From Alteromonadaceae bacterium UBA2620 (lineage in GTDB: Bacteria > Pseudomonadota > Gammaproteobacteria > Enterobacterales > Alteromonadaceae), in NCBI GenBank assembly GCA_002339125.1, contig DDJQ01000043.1, forward strand, positions 9,819-40,207: 30,389 nucleotides of DNA, read 5' to 3'. Positions within the stretch are counted from its first letter, which is position 1. Every line of letters begins with the position of its first letter. The notes under the pieces are model-generated. The model was not told where the DNA came from. It ran no database searches and was given only the letters and a program-made list of their open reading frames with translations. This document shows, piece after piece, positions 14,275-22,694 of this stretch. Made by a program: the position numbers and the translations under genes.

Positions 14275-16738
14275 CGGCGCCTGCTTCCCTGTCGGCCTGA
14301 AGAATATCCTGCTGTAAATGCTGTACTATCTCCGGCCAGACTAACGCCATGATATCTTTACGCAGGGCCGAGGCTTCCTCGGAATACTTCAGACTGCCGT
14401 CTTCGCCTGCATCCAGCCAGTGGTTATCCCGTAACGCACTGATAAAACTCGACAGCACATTTTTATCGTAAAACTCCGGCGAGTGCATGCCATACAGTTT
14501 GGATAAACGCTCGGCCACGGTTTTACTTTCCCGTTCCAGGGCATTGCGGCTAATCGATTTGTCGCGTTTAAGAATGGTCAGCACTACCGCGTAACGCTGC
14601 AGGGTTTCCTGCATACAGCGACTCAGCAGCCAGCTTGAATGGAATTGTTCGCTGTCGGCTTCCGGCAACGCCAGATAACGCCCTTTTTGCTGCAACATGC
14701 CGGTTTGTTTGAAAGCATCAATCAGCTGCGCGGTGTAGGCCAGCGCTTCATCCTGCGACAGGTGCAGGAATAGTTCACGCTGCAGCAGCGGGTAGAGCGC
14801 CGCAATTAGCTGCAGAATGTTGGTTTTCTCCAGTTTGCCATGGGCAAAAATGGCCGTCATAACAATGCCCGGCAGGGCGAACAGGTGAATAATATTATTC
14901 CGGTAGTAGGTTAAAAACACCGCGTTATCCGGCATCGGGCTAATCAGTGTGCCGTAATTATCTTCGCTTACCTGTAACCGTTTTAACGACAAGGTGTGAT
15001 CGAGCAGCGCGTCGGCATCATCTTTGGGCAAAGTGGCATTAGCGCTGTACGGGGCCAGCTCAAACAGGGCGAGATAATCGCGCATCGCCTGGGCCAGTTC
15101 TGTTTTACTCATGGTCTGGGTTTTTGACGCCAACAGGCACAGCGCGGTGAGCGCCATACCATTAATGGCGGCTGCACTATTTACCCGGGTCATTAACTCA
15201 TTAGCCAGGCCGTTAACCGTGGGGGTTAACCAGGCGGGTTTTTTCTCGGGGTTTAAGGCCTGACTGTCACGCCAGTCGGGGGCTTTATTGTCGAGAAATT
15301 GATTAAGCGACAGTGGCTCGCCAAAATTCACAAAGCCATGACCGTAATTTTTGAGTTTTTTAATGGCCGAAAACACCTGCCAGTTGGACTCTTTCTTTTT
15401 CGCGCCGCCCTTCAACTCGCTCAGGTAGCTCTTCACTTCCATGACGTTTTCATAGCCAATGTACACAGGTACCAGACTGATTGGACGGTTGACGCCTTTA
15501 ACCGCGGCCTGAATGGTCATGGCCAGCATGCCGGTTTTCGGCGGGATGAGGCGTCCGGTGCGGCTGCGGCCGCCTTCCGGGTAATACTTAACCGCGTAGC
15601 CTTTTTTAAACAGTAATTCCAGATACTCGCGGAATACGGCGGTGTAGAGCTTGTTACCGGCAAAGCTGCGGCGCAGGAAGAACGCTCCACCGCGCCGAAA
15701 AATACCGCCTACCGGCCAGAAGTTAAGGTTAATACCTGCCGCGATATGCGGTGTGACCAGGCCTTCATGGTAGATCACGTAGGTCAGTAAGAGGTAGTCC
15801 ATATGACTGCGATGGCAGGGTACATAGATGATTTCGTGACCATTATTGGCCAGTTCACGAATACGGTTGGCGTGACCAACACTGATACCGTTATAAATTT
15901 TGTTCCAGATACGGGTTAACAGGCGATCACCAAAGCGGATCAGCCCTTCCCGATAATCTGCGGCAATTTCAGTCAGGTAGCCTGCCGCAACCTGGCGTGC
16001 TTCGTCGGCACTGAGCTGTTTAGCGCGCATCTCTTCGCCAATGGCATTGCGGACCATTTCGGAGCCGAGCACCGCATTGTTCAGCTCCTGCCGTTCCAGC
16101 AGGGTTGGGCCTGTCATGGCCTGACGCTTACGGTGAAAGTGAGTACTTGCTACGCGGGAAAGCTTGTGAGCCAGCTTTTCATCTGTACTGTGCTGATCGG
16201 CCATTGCCCGTGATGACACCGCCTGGCTGTAACTGATAAAGGTGTCGCGACCCAAAAACAATACGATAAAGAATTTGCGTAACCAACTTGGCGCGGCTGA
16301 CAGGGTGAGTAAATCCGCCAGACCCGGTTTGCCTTTGCCTGGTGCCCTGCCCCAGGTGATAAATACCGGCACCACCTGAACATCGAGGTCGCTGTGATCG
16401 CGGTGCAAATGAAACAGGTCGGTAGAAACCGGCTCGATATCCGTGTTTTGATTTCGCTTGCGAAGCAGTGCTTCAGTGCGCCGCAGGAACAGGCTGCCCG
16501 GATAGCTTTTATTTGCCAGCGTCACCGGCTCAACAGGATCAGGCAGACCCATCTTTTGCGCGGACATTTGCAGTGCCAGCTGATCGGTGACCGAATCGGA
16601 TGGCAGCAAATAAATAATGGGGCGTGATTTATCGATGCCGAGTTCACTCTCAACATCAGAAGGAATACTGTTGGTTTTCACCAGCCACTTAACCGGTAGA
16701 CGAAACACGTTAAGCAAAGCCTGACGCATCCAAGTCAT
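14261..16738 (-). CDS. plsB: Glycerol-3-phosphate 1-O-acyltransferase
   Basis: Inner-membrane enzyme that acylates sn-glycerol 3-phosphate at position 1 with acyl-ACP or acyl-CoA, the first step of phospholipid synthesis. At 825 residues it matches the long gammaproteobacterial PlsB. The HX4D catalytic box is H309...D314 in CHRSHMDYLL, block II is GGIFRRGGAFFLRRSF (344-359), and block III is YPEGGRSRTGR (386-396), which binds glycerol 3-phosphate. VPVYIGYENVMEVKSYLSEL follows as block IV. AGGACA lies about 10 nt before the ATG. It is followed, with a 14-nt overlap, by the WbuC-like cupin gene. Confidence 0.97.
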   Translation of the reverse strand: MTWMRQALLNVFRLPVKWLVKTNSIPSDVESELGIDKSRPIIYLLPSDSVTDQLALQMSAQKMGLPDPVEPVTLANKSYPGSLFLRRTEALLRKRNQNTDIEPVSTDLFHLHRDHSDLDVQVVPVFITWGRAPGKGKPGLADLLTLSAAPSWLRKFFIVLFLGRDTFISYSQAVSSRAMADQHSTDEKLAHKLSRVASTHFHRKRQAMTGPTLLERQELNNAVLGSEMVRNAIGEEMRAKQLSADEARQVAAGYLTEIAADYREGLIRFGDRLLTRIWNKIYNGISVGHANRIRELANNGHEIIYVPCHRSHMDYLLLTYVIYHEGLVTPHIAAGINLNFWPVGGIFRRGGAFFLRRSFAGNKLYTAVFREYLELLFKKGYAVKYYPEGGRSRTGRLIPPKTGMLAMTIQAAVKGVNRPISLVPVYIGYENVMEVKSYLSELKGGAKKKESNWQVFSAIKKLKNYGHGFVNFGEPLSLNQFLDNKAPDWRDSQALNPEKKPAWLTPTVNGLANELMTRVNSAAAINGMALTALCLLASKTQTMSKTELAQAMRDYLALFELAPYSANATLPKDDADALLDHTLSLKRLQVSEDNYGTLISPMPDNAVFLTYYRNNIIHLFALPGIVMTAIFAHGKLEKTNILQLIAALYPLLQRELFLHLSQDEALAYTAQLIDAFKQTGMLQQKGRYLALPEADSEQFHSSWLLSRCMQETLQRYAVVLTILKRDKSISRNALERESKTVAERLSKLYGMHSPEFYDKNVLSSFISALRDNHWLDAGEDGSLKYSEEASALRKDIMALVWPEIVQHLQQDILQADREAGADEKV

Positions 16739-16821
16739 GAATTGGGTGTCCTGTTTAATGAAATACCTGCATAGTGTATCACGATTTCAGGCAGTTATAG
16801 CGTGACGGACCCTGCTTGCGG

Positions 16822-17247
16822 CTAATCCTTAAGTTTTATAGCCAGTGCGCCGCTAGTGCTGACTAAGGCGGTAGCGACAGTGCCCCAGGTCCAGTCTATC
16901 AGGGTGATGGGTAACGGCCAGTCGGCGACGATGGAATAATTGGTGAGGTTATAGGCACCATAAGCCGCGGCACCCACTACAGCACCGTTGAGAAACGCTT
17001 TGGCCAGGTTTTGTCTGGCCGGGAGCACCGCCAGATATAAACCCGCCGCGCAATAGCCAATATAAAACACCAGCCATGGCCAGGTGATAAAAGGGTCGCG
17101 CAACAAGCCGGAAAGACTGCCGAAATACCATTGATTTGCCACCACGCCCAGCCACACACCATCGAGCACGCCAAACACCAGCAGCATCGTGACATAAGCC
17201 AGTAACAGCTGAGTAAAACGGGTTTTAGAAGCGTAAGGGGATGTCAT
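16822..17247 (-). CDS. DUF2177 integral membrane protein
   Basis: A 141-residue protein with four predicted helices. The family landmarks are LDGVWLGVVANQWY (28-41), GLLRDPFITWPWLVFYIGYC, and near the C-terminus GAAAYGAYNLTNYSIVADWP and DWTWGTVATALVS. This conserved pattern of D/W residues defines DUF2177, whose function is not known; a small transporter is possible. AAGGAA lies 6 nt before the ATG. It is transcribed toward plsB with an 83-nt gap and divergently from the PepSY operon; whether the Fur-like box between them also acts on this gene cannot be told. Confidence 0.85.
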   Translation of the reverse strand: MTSPYASKTRFTQLLLAYVTMLLVFGVLDGVWLGVVANQWYFGSLSGLLRDPFITWPWLVFYIGYCAAGLYLAVLPARQNLAKAFLNGAVVGAAAYGAYNLTNYSIVADWPLPITLIDWTWGTVATALVSTSGALAIKLKD

Positions 17248-17322
17248 AGTATTTCCTTGTATGGTGTTGTTCCGTTACAGATTGATATGACACTAAGCCT
17301 GAAACAGATCGCTTTGTGCAGA

Positions 17323-17351
17323 TTGATCTTTTTGTAAATGTAAATTATTCT
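17323..17351 (+). promoter_or_regulatory. Promoter of the PepSY operon
   Basis: TTGATC (-35, 17323-17328) and TATTCT (-10, 17346-17351) are exactly 17 nt apart. The leader to the first ATG (17465) is about 105 nt and can form a GCCTCT/AGAGGC stem. Confidence 0.5.
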
Positions 17352-17358
17352 TATTTGC
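17334..17358. promoter_or_regulatory. Candidate Fur box
   Basis: GTAAAT-GTAAAT-T-ATTCTT-ATTTGC reads as an array of two forward and two reverse Fur hexamers (GATAAT-like). The 19-mer from 17334 matches 12 of 19 positions of the E. coli Fur consensus. It covers the -10 of the promoter above, the right place for iron-dependent repression of the PepSY operon. Confidence 0.6.
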
Positions 17359-17464
17359 GTTTTAGGGTCGGGCCTCTGCCTGACAAAATCAAACTGCGTA
17401 GAGGCGGTTCATCAGGCGCTAACGTGCTGACCGCTGCACCAGCTCAAAATAATAAGTAAAGTTT

Positions 17465-18013
17465 ATGATTTTAGGAAGTTTTCTGGCTTTGGTTGGATCA
17501 ACCGTAGCTGCCGGTGGTATATACCTTGGCTGGCGCAACAGTTCAGCGGTGTATGCCTGGTTGGGCTGGTTAGCCGTGGCCGGCAGTGTGTATTGCTGGC
17601 ATTTAGTCCTTGGCGTGGAATATGGCCTGACCATTGGCTTGTGTTTGCCTGCGCTGACTGTGTGGGCGGCTATCGCAGTTGAGGCCAGCCCCCAACGGCA
17701 AACACGTGAGCGCGTAAAACCGGCGCATCAATGGCGGGTTGCCCCGCGCCAGATTGCCCGGCAAACCGGGCATATTCTGTATGTCTTACCCGGGCAGATG
17801 TTTATCTGTGCGCTCATTATGATCGCTGTGGTGTATCAGCTGCCTGTATCTGAGCCCAAGCAAATGGCCACTGGCGTACTGGTGATGCCGGTATTGTGGG
17901 GCCTTTTGGCTTACTGGTATGTGCTGTCATCGCGTAAGTGGCTGCACATTGTTTTATCTTTAGGCGCAGCTGCTGTGGCTGGCTTGTGGTTATTTGGAGG
18001 GGCGCATGGCTAA
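17465..18013 (+). CDS. Integral membrane protein, possible DUF3325/DUF3649-like fusion, first gene of the PepSY operon
   Basis: A 182-residue protein with about six hydrophobic segments: three in residues 1-70, a charged cytoplasmic linker (QRQTRERVKPAHQWRVAPRQ, about 76-95), then three in 100-178. In other bacteria a PepSY gene is often preceded by two small membrane genes of the DUF3325 and DUF3649 type in siderophore operons. The two halves here have their size and style, so this may be a natural fusion of them; this is inference from layout and weak resemblance (e.g. VLWGLLAYWYVLSSRKWL). No clear ribosome site precedes the ATG. It overlaps the PepSY gene by 8 nt and lies behind a Fur-like box. 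Confidence 0.65.
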   Translation: MILGSFLALVGSTVAAGGIYLGWRNSSAVYAWLGWLAVAGSVYCWHLVLGVEYGLTIGLCLPALTVWAAIAVEASPQRQTRERVKPAHQWRVAPRQIARQTGHILYVLPGQMFICALIMIAVVYQLPVSEPKQMATGVLVMPVLWGLLAYWYVLSSRKWLHIVLSLGAAAVAGLWLFGGAHG

Positions 18014-19463
18014 ATCGGTTTCTGCTGGCAGTCTGGCAAAACGTTCGCTGCAGTCTCACACCTGGCTGGGACTGGTTGTTAGCGCGGTGATGTTCCTGAT
18101 TTGTTTATCGGGCACCATTGCCGTATTGCATAAAGAGTTTGAGCGCTGGGAGCAACCCAATATCCCGGAGACAACTGAATACACCGTCGAACAGGTGGAG
18201 CGCGCCTATACCAGCTTTACTGAGCAATACAGTGATGACACCCATCACTATTATTTTGTGTTCCCTGGTACTGGCATTCCGCGGCTGGTGATGGAAGATG
18301 ATCACCGGGCCCATTTTGTGGATGAGCAGGGCACGTTAATTGAGCAGGAAAATGTCACCTGGTCGCGAATGCTGGTGGATTTGCATTTGTACCTGCACCT
18401 GCCCCATTCGTTTGGCATGATCCTGGTGAGTGCCTGCGGCGCCTTGTTGTGTGCACTGATTGTATCGGGCCTGATGGCGCATCCCAGAATCATCAAAGAC
18501 GCTTTTAAGTTTCGGTATGGTGGCGACGGCCTGAAGGAAAACATTGATATGCATAATCGCCTGAGTGTGTGGGGCACGCCGTTTCATCTGATGATAGCAA
18601 TCACCGGTGCCTATTTTGGCCTGGCCGGGGTGTTTGTAACCCTAATTGCCCAGGCGTTCTACGATGGCGATACCCAGGCCGTTTACGACCGTGCTTTTAC
18701 GCCCGAGCCCGAGCTGGTGCAGGAGATTGCCCCGCCCGATATCGGTACCGCCATGCGCGATCTGCAGGGGCGGGTAAATACCGAAGGCAACTTGCTGTTC
18801 TTTACGGTACACGAACCACATACACCGCAGCAGTTTCTGGAGTTTTTTGTAAAAACCCCTGAGCGCCTGATTTACTCAGAGAACTACCGCTATGATTCGG
18901 CCGGCAATTATCTGGGTAAAGCCGGGTATTCTGATGGTGACGGCGGCATGCAAACCCTGTATTCCGTATTTCGAATCCATTTTGGTGACTTTATCGGCAT
19001 GCCGGTGAAGATACTCTACATTGTGCTGGGCATGATGCTGACTGTGGTGTCTGCCACCGGCATGAATATCTGGCTCAAGAAGCGCCAGACCCGCGACGCA
19101 CTTAATCTGCTCTGGCCGGCATTTGTGTGGGGCACGCCAGTGGCATTGGTAGTAAGTGCACTGAGCTATTTTGCGGTGGCTGTCTCACCTACCCTGGTAT
19201 TCTGGGTGGCGCTGGCGGTGCTTGCCGGTCTGGCCTTACGCCTTAATGACGAAGCGCGAATTGTGCCCCTGTATAAGCAACTGCTGGCATCAGTGATTGC
19301 CTTATTCTGGCTGGTTTACCTGGTGCGCTTTGGCACTGCTGCATTTTCTGTGGCAGCATTACAGGTTAATGTGCCGTTGCTCGCCGTTGCCGTGTGGGCT
19401 ATGTGGTCTGCACGTCGCAATAAGCGAAAGATGATGCAGTTCGCAGCATCAAGCGCGGCCTAA
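18006..19463 (+). CDS. PepSY-associated transmembrane (ferric reductase-like) protein
   Basis: A 485-residue inner-membrane protein of the PepSY-TM family, whose members act with siderophore receptors and are thought to reduce ferric siderophores in the periplasm. It starts with HTWLGLVVSAVMFLICLSGT (helix 1, H near residue 18) and has a periplasmic PepSY-like section, the helix around LHLPHSFGMILVSACGALLC, a second periplasmic part with HNRLSVWGTPFHLMIAITGA, and three to four C-terminal helices. Histidines at helix edges could bind heme. The frame opens at a TTG at 17994, but GGAGG (17996-18000) directs initiation to the ATG at 18006. It overlaps the preceding gene by 8 nt and is followed after 12 nt by an ABM-fold gene. 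Confidence 0.87.
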   Translation: MAKSVSAGSLAKRSLQSHTWLGLVVSAVMFLICLSGTIAVLHKEFERWEQPNIPETTEYTVEQVERAYTSFTEQYSDDTHHYYFVFPGTGIPRLVMEDDHRAHFVDEQGTLIEQENVTWSRMLVDLHLYLHLPHSFGMILVSACGALLCALIVSGLMAHPRIIKDAFKFRYGGDGLKENIDMHNRLSVWGTPFHLMIAITGAYFGLAGVFVTLIAQAFYDGDTQAVYDRAFTPEPELVQEIAPPDIGTAMRDLQGRVNTEGNLLFFTVHEPHTPQQFLEFFVKTPERLIYSENYRYDSAGNYLGKAGYSDGDGGMQTLYSVFRIHFGDFIGMPVKILYIVLGMMLTVVSATGMNIWLKKRQTRDALNLLWPAFVWGTPVALVVSALSYFAVAVSPTLVFWVALAVLAGLALRLNDEARIVPLYKQLLASVIALFWLVYLVRFGTAAFSVAALQVNVPLLAVAVWAMWSARRNKRKMMQFAASSAA

Positions 19464-19475
19464 ACAGGAGAAGCC

Positions 19476-19808
19476 ATGTTTATCGTTATGTTTGAGTTTG
19501 TTCCCAAAACAGGTAAAGAAGCCGATTTTCTGTGTGCCTGGCCGAAAGTAACTCAGGGCATTTACCTGTTGCATGGCAGCCTGGGTTCACGCTTACATAA
19601 AGATGAAGAAGGGCGCTGGATTGCTTATGCGCAGTGGCCCGACCGCGCAACCTGGGAACAGGCCGCAACTAACAGCATGAGTGAAGACTACGAACAGCAA
19701 CGCATGCATATGCATGATGCGCTAAATCTTGAGGCTACCCGTATTCTGTATAAAATGGACGTTGCCTGCGATTATTTGCAGCGCCGCCCTTTTGCGGTGG
19801 ATAACTAA
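19476..19808 (+). CDS. ABM-fold protein of the PepSY operon
   Basis: A 110-residue cytoplasmic protein (no signal) with an ABM/ferredoxin-like fold: MFIVMFEFVPKTGKEADFL, then GSLGSRLHKDEEGRWIAYAQ and WPDRATWEQAA. The fold includes cofactor-free monooxygenases and IsdG-type heme-degrading enzymes. The IsdG asparagine is not present (E7 at that place), though W60, H78 and H80 are nearby. It is the third gene of the probable Fur-regulated operon, with AGGAG 7 nt before the ATG. A role in processing an imported iron ligand or heme is a guess from context; a quinol monooxygenase is equally possible. Confidence 0.78.
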   Translation: MFIVMFEFVPKTGKEADFLCAWPKVTQGIYLLHGSLGSRLHKDEEGRWIAYAQWPDRATWEQAATNSMSEDYEQQRMHMHDALNLEATRILYKMDVACDYLQRRPFAVDN

Positions 19809-19864
19809 AAGTCGTTAGTGTCTTGTGCTGTATGCAGTTTGGTTGTGGTTAATGAGGAGTGGTC

Positions 19865-20506
19865 ATGGAGCATACGTTCTGGCATGACAAGTGGGAAAAA
19901 GGTGAGATAGGCTTCCATCAGAGCGATATCCATCCGATGTTGTCAGGTTTTGCCGATGAATTTGGTATTGGCGATGGGTGCCGCGTATTTGTACCGCTTT
20001 GTGGTAAATCCAACGATATGACGTTCATGCTTGAGCGTGGTTGCGAAGTAGTGGGCGTGGAGCTAAGTCAGCTGGCTGTCAGCCAGTACTTTGAGAGCCT
20101 CGGCGTTACGCCAGTGATTGAAGAATGCGGCAAACTAATGCGTTATACGGCGCCGGATATTACGTTGTACTGTGGCGACTTTTTTGCGCTTACTCCCGAA
20201 CAACTGGGCACCATTGATGTTGTTTACGACCGCGCCGCGCTGGTGGCCCTGCCTCAGGATATGCGTAAGCAATACAGTCAGCGCTTGTGTTCGCTCACAC
20301 CAGGCGCCAAACAGCTGTTGGTGACGTTTGAGTACGATCAGTCTTTAATCGGCGGCCCGCCCTTTGCTATTCCCAGTGAAGAAATCCAGCAAAACTATAG
20401 TAAGTACTGCACAATATCCCTACTGCACAGTGAAGCGCTGGAAGGTGGCTTAAAAGGTAAAGTCCCCGCTGTTGAGAACCTGTGGTCTCTTACCAGTAAG
20501 GGCTAA
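19865..20506 (+). CDS. tpm: Thiopurine S-methyltransferase
   Basis: A 213-residue class I SAM-dependent methyltransferase of the bacterial TPMT family, which methylates thiopurines and, in some bacteria, selenite or tellurite. The start FWHDKWEKGEIGFHQSDIHP is diagnostic, followed by the SAM-binding VFVPLCGKSNDMTFMLERG and GVELSQLAV, then DVVYDRAALVALP and GGPPFAIP. GAGGAG precedes the ATG at 19865; the frame is also open from a GTG two codons earlier, which overlaps the ribosome site and is less likely. It is a separate unit 56 nt after the ABM gene, convergent with the beta-propeller gene. Confidence 0.93.
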   Translation: MEHTFWHDKWEKGEIGFHQSDIHPMLSGFADEFGIGDGCRVFVPLCGKSNDMTFMLERGCEVVGVELSQLAVSQYFESLGVTPVIEECGKLMRYTAPDITLYCGDFFALTPEQLGTIDVVYDRAALVALPQDMRKQYSQRLCSLTPGAKQLLVTFEYDQSLIGGPPFAIPSEEIQQNYSKYCTISLLHSEALEGGLKGKVPAVENLWSLTSKG

Positions 20507-20521
20507 CGGTTTACCGTTATA

Positions 20522-20563
20522 AAGGGTCGGCAAAGTGCCAGAAATTTGCACTTTACCGACCTT
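20522..20563. terminator. Strong hairpin between convergent genes
   Basis: GGTCGG...AAAGTGC (20525-20538) pairs with GCACTTT...CCGACC (20548-20561) with one C-A mismatch and a 9-nt loop, giving a 14-position stem; a smaller AACGG/CCGTT hairpin lies just before (20505-20518). T-runs are lacking, so it may stop transcription weakly or protect 3' ends. It separates tpm from the beta-propeller gene. Confidence 0.55.
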
Positions 20564-20586
20564 GCACAAGTGAACTTTGATAGCTA

Positions 20587-22530
20587 TCAGTAAGGCCCGT
20601 CAACTGTTGCGCCTGGTTGCCATAGGGTGTGATAAACTTTATTACCGCGCAGGTAATAAATATGGCCATTGTGCAACACGCTGCGATCTTCATAGCTGCC
20701 AATGTAATAGTCGTCCTCGGTTGCCGGTGATATCGAATCAATAAGACTCAGAGTCCGGTCTGCTTCATTCACCACCAGCGTCTGCAAAGCGTTTTGGGTA
20801 AACCAGTAACCGGAGTCGTCGAATCCCCAGGTTTGTGAGGGCAGCGCAAACTGATAGCCGGAGTCTGTCTTCAGCACCGATAGTGAACGGTGGTCGTATT
20901 CCACCGGGGTATAGGCCTCCGGCCAGACAAACTCACCCAGTACAACCGGATTGGCCGGGTCGAGAACGTCAAATAAACTGACCTTCATGCCCTCCTCAAT
21001 GGGGGTTTCCAGCGGGGTACTGCCGCTGACGGGGATCGTATCATTTCTAACCTGTTGGCCAACGCCCAGTAACAGTCCGTTTTCCATGGGATGCAGGTAG
21101 CTGGAAAAGCCTGGTATCTCCAGTTCGCCGGCAACCATTGGCGCGTACAGGTCCGTTAAGTCAATCACGTACAAGGGGTCAACCTGTTCAAAGGTGACGA
21201 TAAAGGCTCTGTCTTCAAAAAAGCGCACTGCATAAATAGCTTCACCCGGCTTGCCAATGGGCGCGGGTTGGGATTCGTTAGGTAAGGTGGCAATTTCTAC
21301 CAGCTCACTGCCATGTTGCTCGAGGATATGCAGCATATGCTCGGGATCCTGGGACCAGGCACCCACCGTGGTGACAGCCAGTAATTTGCCGTCGCGCTCA
21401 GCCAGTCTGAACTGCGCTGAACTTTGCCAGCCCAGAGTGCCTACCACACTGGCTGTTGCCTGATAGCGGATTTCATTGCCCAGCGAGATTTTATGAACAA
21501 TGGTGCTCTCTTCGCCACGGGCATGTAAGTACAAGTGGTCAGCCGAGGCGAACAGGCCATGGGCTTCGGTCAGCAAGCACAGCGAGGAAAAATTCATCGG
21601 GTTATCCAAATCAATTTTAACCACGCTGACCATTTGCGTATGACCATTCTGTTCGGTGGCACGCTGGGGTAACAAGCAGTCAGTTAACTGATAAAGATCA
21701 CTGGTTTGGCCGTTAATGGTGATTTTGGGAACCAGCTCACTACTGTTTTTCGCCAGAATTGCGTTGTATAGATTGACCAGGCTGCGATTGCTGGTGCCGG
21801 CATCCGGTAAGTCTTCCAGGTTGGGCACGAACTGCGTGGCAATAAACAAATGGTTGTCGATGCGTCGTGAGTTAATCAGACCACCATCAATACGAATATT
21901 ACTCACCGTATTGGGGCTGGCCGGTTCGGCGACGCCGTAAATATCAATGTAAGTATCGTTTTCTGGTTGTTGCCAGGGGCTTGAGTCGAGCAGAATATCG
22001 GCCATGGCGTAATACTGGAAAGAGTGACTGACCACGCCAAGGATATCTTCGTAGAGGTACATGCCCGCTACGTTGAGGTTTTCCTGCAATGAGATTGTCG
22101 CGGCTTCGGTTAAAGAATAATCGTTCTGGCGCGCCAGAATGCGCACTTTTTTTACCTCTCCGTGACTCGGGGTCCATACCGGTAAATCCGCCACAAACAG
22201 ATAGTCACCATTGTATTCAATGCGGTCCGCTTCATCTACACCGGCAATCTGGGTGTTGGTGGTCGAATAGCTGGCCGGCGCCGCGGTATCATCGGCGGTG
22301 CCCTCCACCGCCGTTGCCTGCGATTTTTTCATCAGGTAAATGCCATTTTTAACATAGCGTTCGGCACTGATCTGTTGCGCGGTAGATAGGGCTGAATCCG
22401 TCGCGGTCATGAAACTGAGCGTTGGCGGGCTCTCATTACCATCGTTGCTGCAGGCGGTAATCGTACAGGTTGAAAATATCGCTACGGCCAGGCACTTCCA
22501 CATCAGGTCGGTTTTTTGCTTCAGGTTCAT
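20587..22530 (-). CDS. Lipoprotein with C-terminal beta-propeller domain
   Basis: A 647-residue protein with a lipoprotein signal (hydrophobic LAVAIFSTCT, lipobox ITAC with C27), a low-complexity tether, then about 560 residues of the secreted beta-propeller family. The landmarks are STTNTQIAGVDEADRIEYNG, YLFVADLP, IDGGLINSRRIDNHLFIATQ, GEAIYAVRFFEDRAFIVTFE, DPLYVIDLTDLYAPMVAGEL, and FSSYLHPMENGLLLGVGQ, each a propeller blade edge. Function in bacteria is not established; binding of protein or carbohydrate at the surface is likely. AGGA lies 7 nt before the ATG at 22530, while the ATG at 22536 would be only 1 nt from it, so 22530 is preferred. Divergent from the MipA operon. Confidence 0.87.
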   Translation of the reverse strand: MNLKQKTDLMWKCLAVAIFSTCTITACSNDGNESPPTLSFMTATDSALSTAQQISAERYVKNGIYLMKKSQATAVEGTADDTAAPASYSTTNTQIAGVDEADRIEYNGDYLFVADLPVWTPSHGEVKKVRILARQNDYSLTEAATISLQENLNVAGMYLYEDILGVVSHSFQYYAMADILLDSSPWQQPENDTYIDIYGVAEPASPNTVSNIRIDGGLINSRRIDNHLFIATQFVPNLEDLPDAGTSNRSLVNLYNAILAKNSSELVPKITINGQTSDLYQLTDCLLPQRATEQNGHTQMVSVVKIDLDNPMNFSSLCLLTEAHGLFASADHLYLHARGEESTIVHKISLGNEIRYQATASVVGTLGWQSSAQFRLAERDGKLLAVTTVGAWSQDPEHMLHILEQHGSELVEIATLPNESQPAPIGKPGEAIYAVRFFEDRAFIVTFEQVDPLYVIDLTDLYAPMVAGELEIPGFSSYLHPMENGLLLGVGQQVRNDTIPVSGSTPLETPIEEGMKVSLFDVLDPANPVVLGEFVWPEAYTPVEYDHRSLSVLKTDSGYQFALPSQTWGFDDSGYWFTQNALQTLVVNEADRTLSLIDSISPATEDDYYIGSYEDRSVLHNGHIYYLRGNKVYHTLWQPGATVDGPY

Positions 22531-22611
22531 ATCCATGTCCTATTAAGCGGTGAGGTTGACTACTACCCTAGTGCTTGTTTAAGCAATAATCCGATCCAAA
22601 CTATTTATAAA

Positions 22612-22625
22612 TGTGACAATTTGTA
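22612..22625. promoter_or_regulatory. Candidate RstA-type regulator box
   Basis: TGTGACAATTTGTA agrees with 10 of 12 fixed positions of the E. coli RstA box (reverse complement TGTAACNANATGTA). It lies 70 nt before the MipA gene, whose operon codes for an RstA-like regulator. A GATAAT at 22655-22660 may be the -10. Autoregulation is inferred. Confidence 0.5.
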
Positions 22626-22694
22626 ATCGGGTACTGTGCAGGCTGTCAGGGTTTGATAATCTTAAAAATCTGAATAACCTGCCGGAGCTATGGT

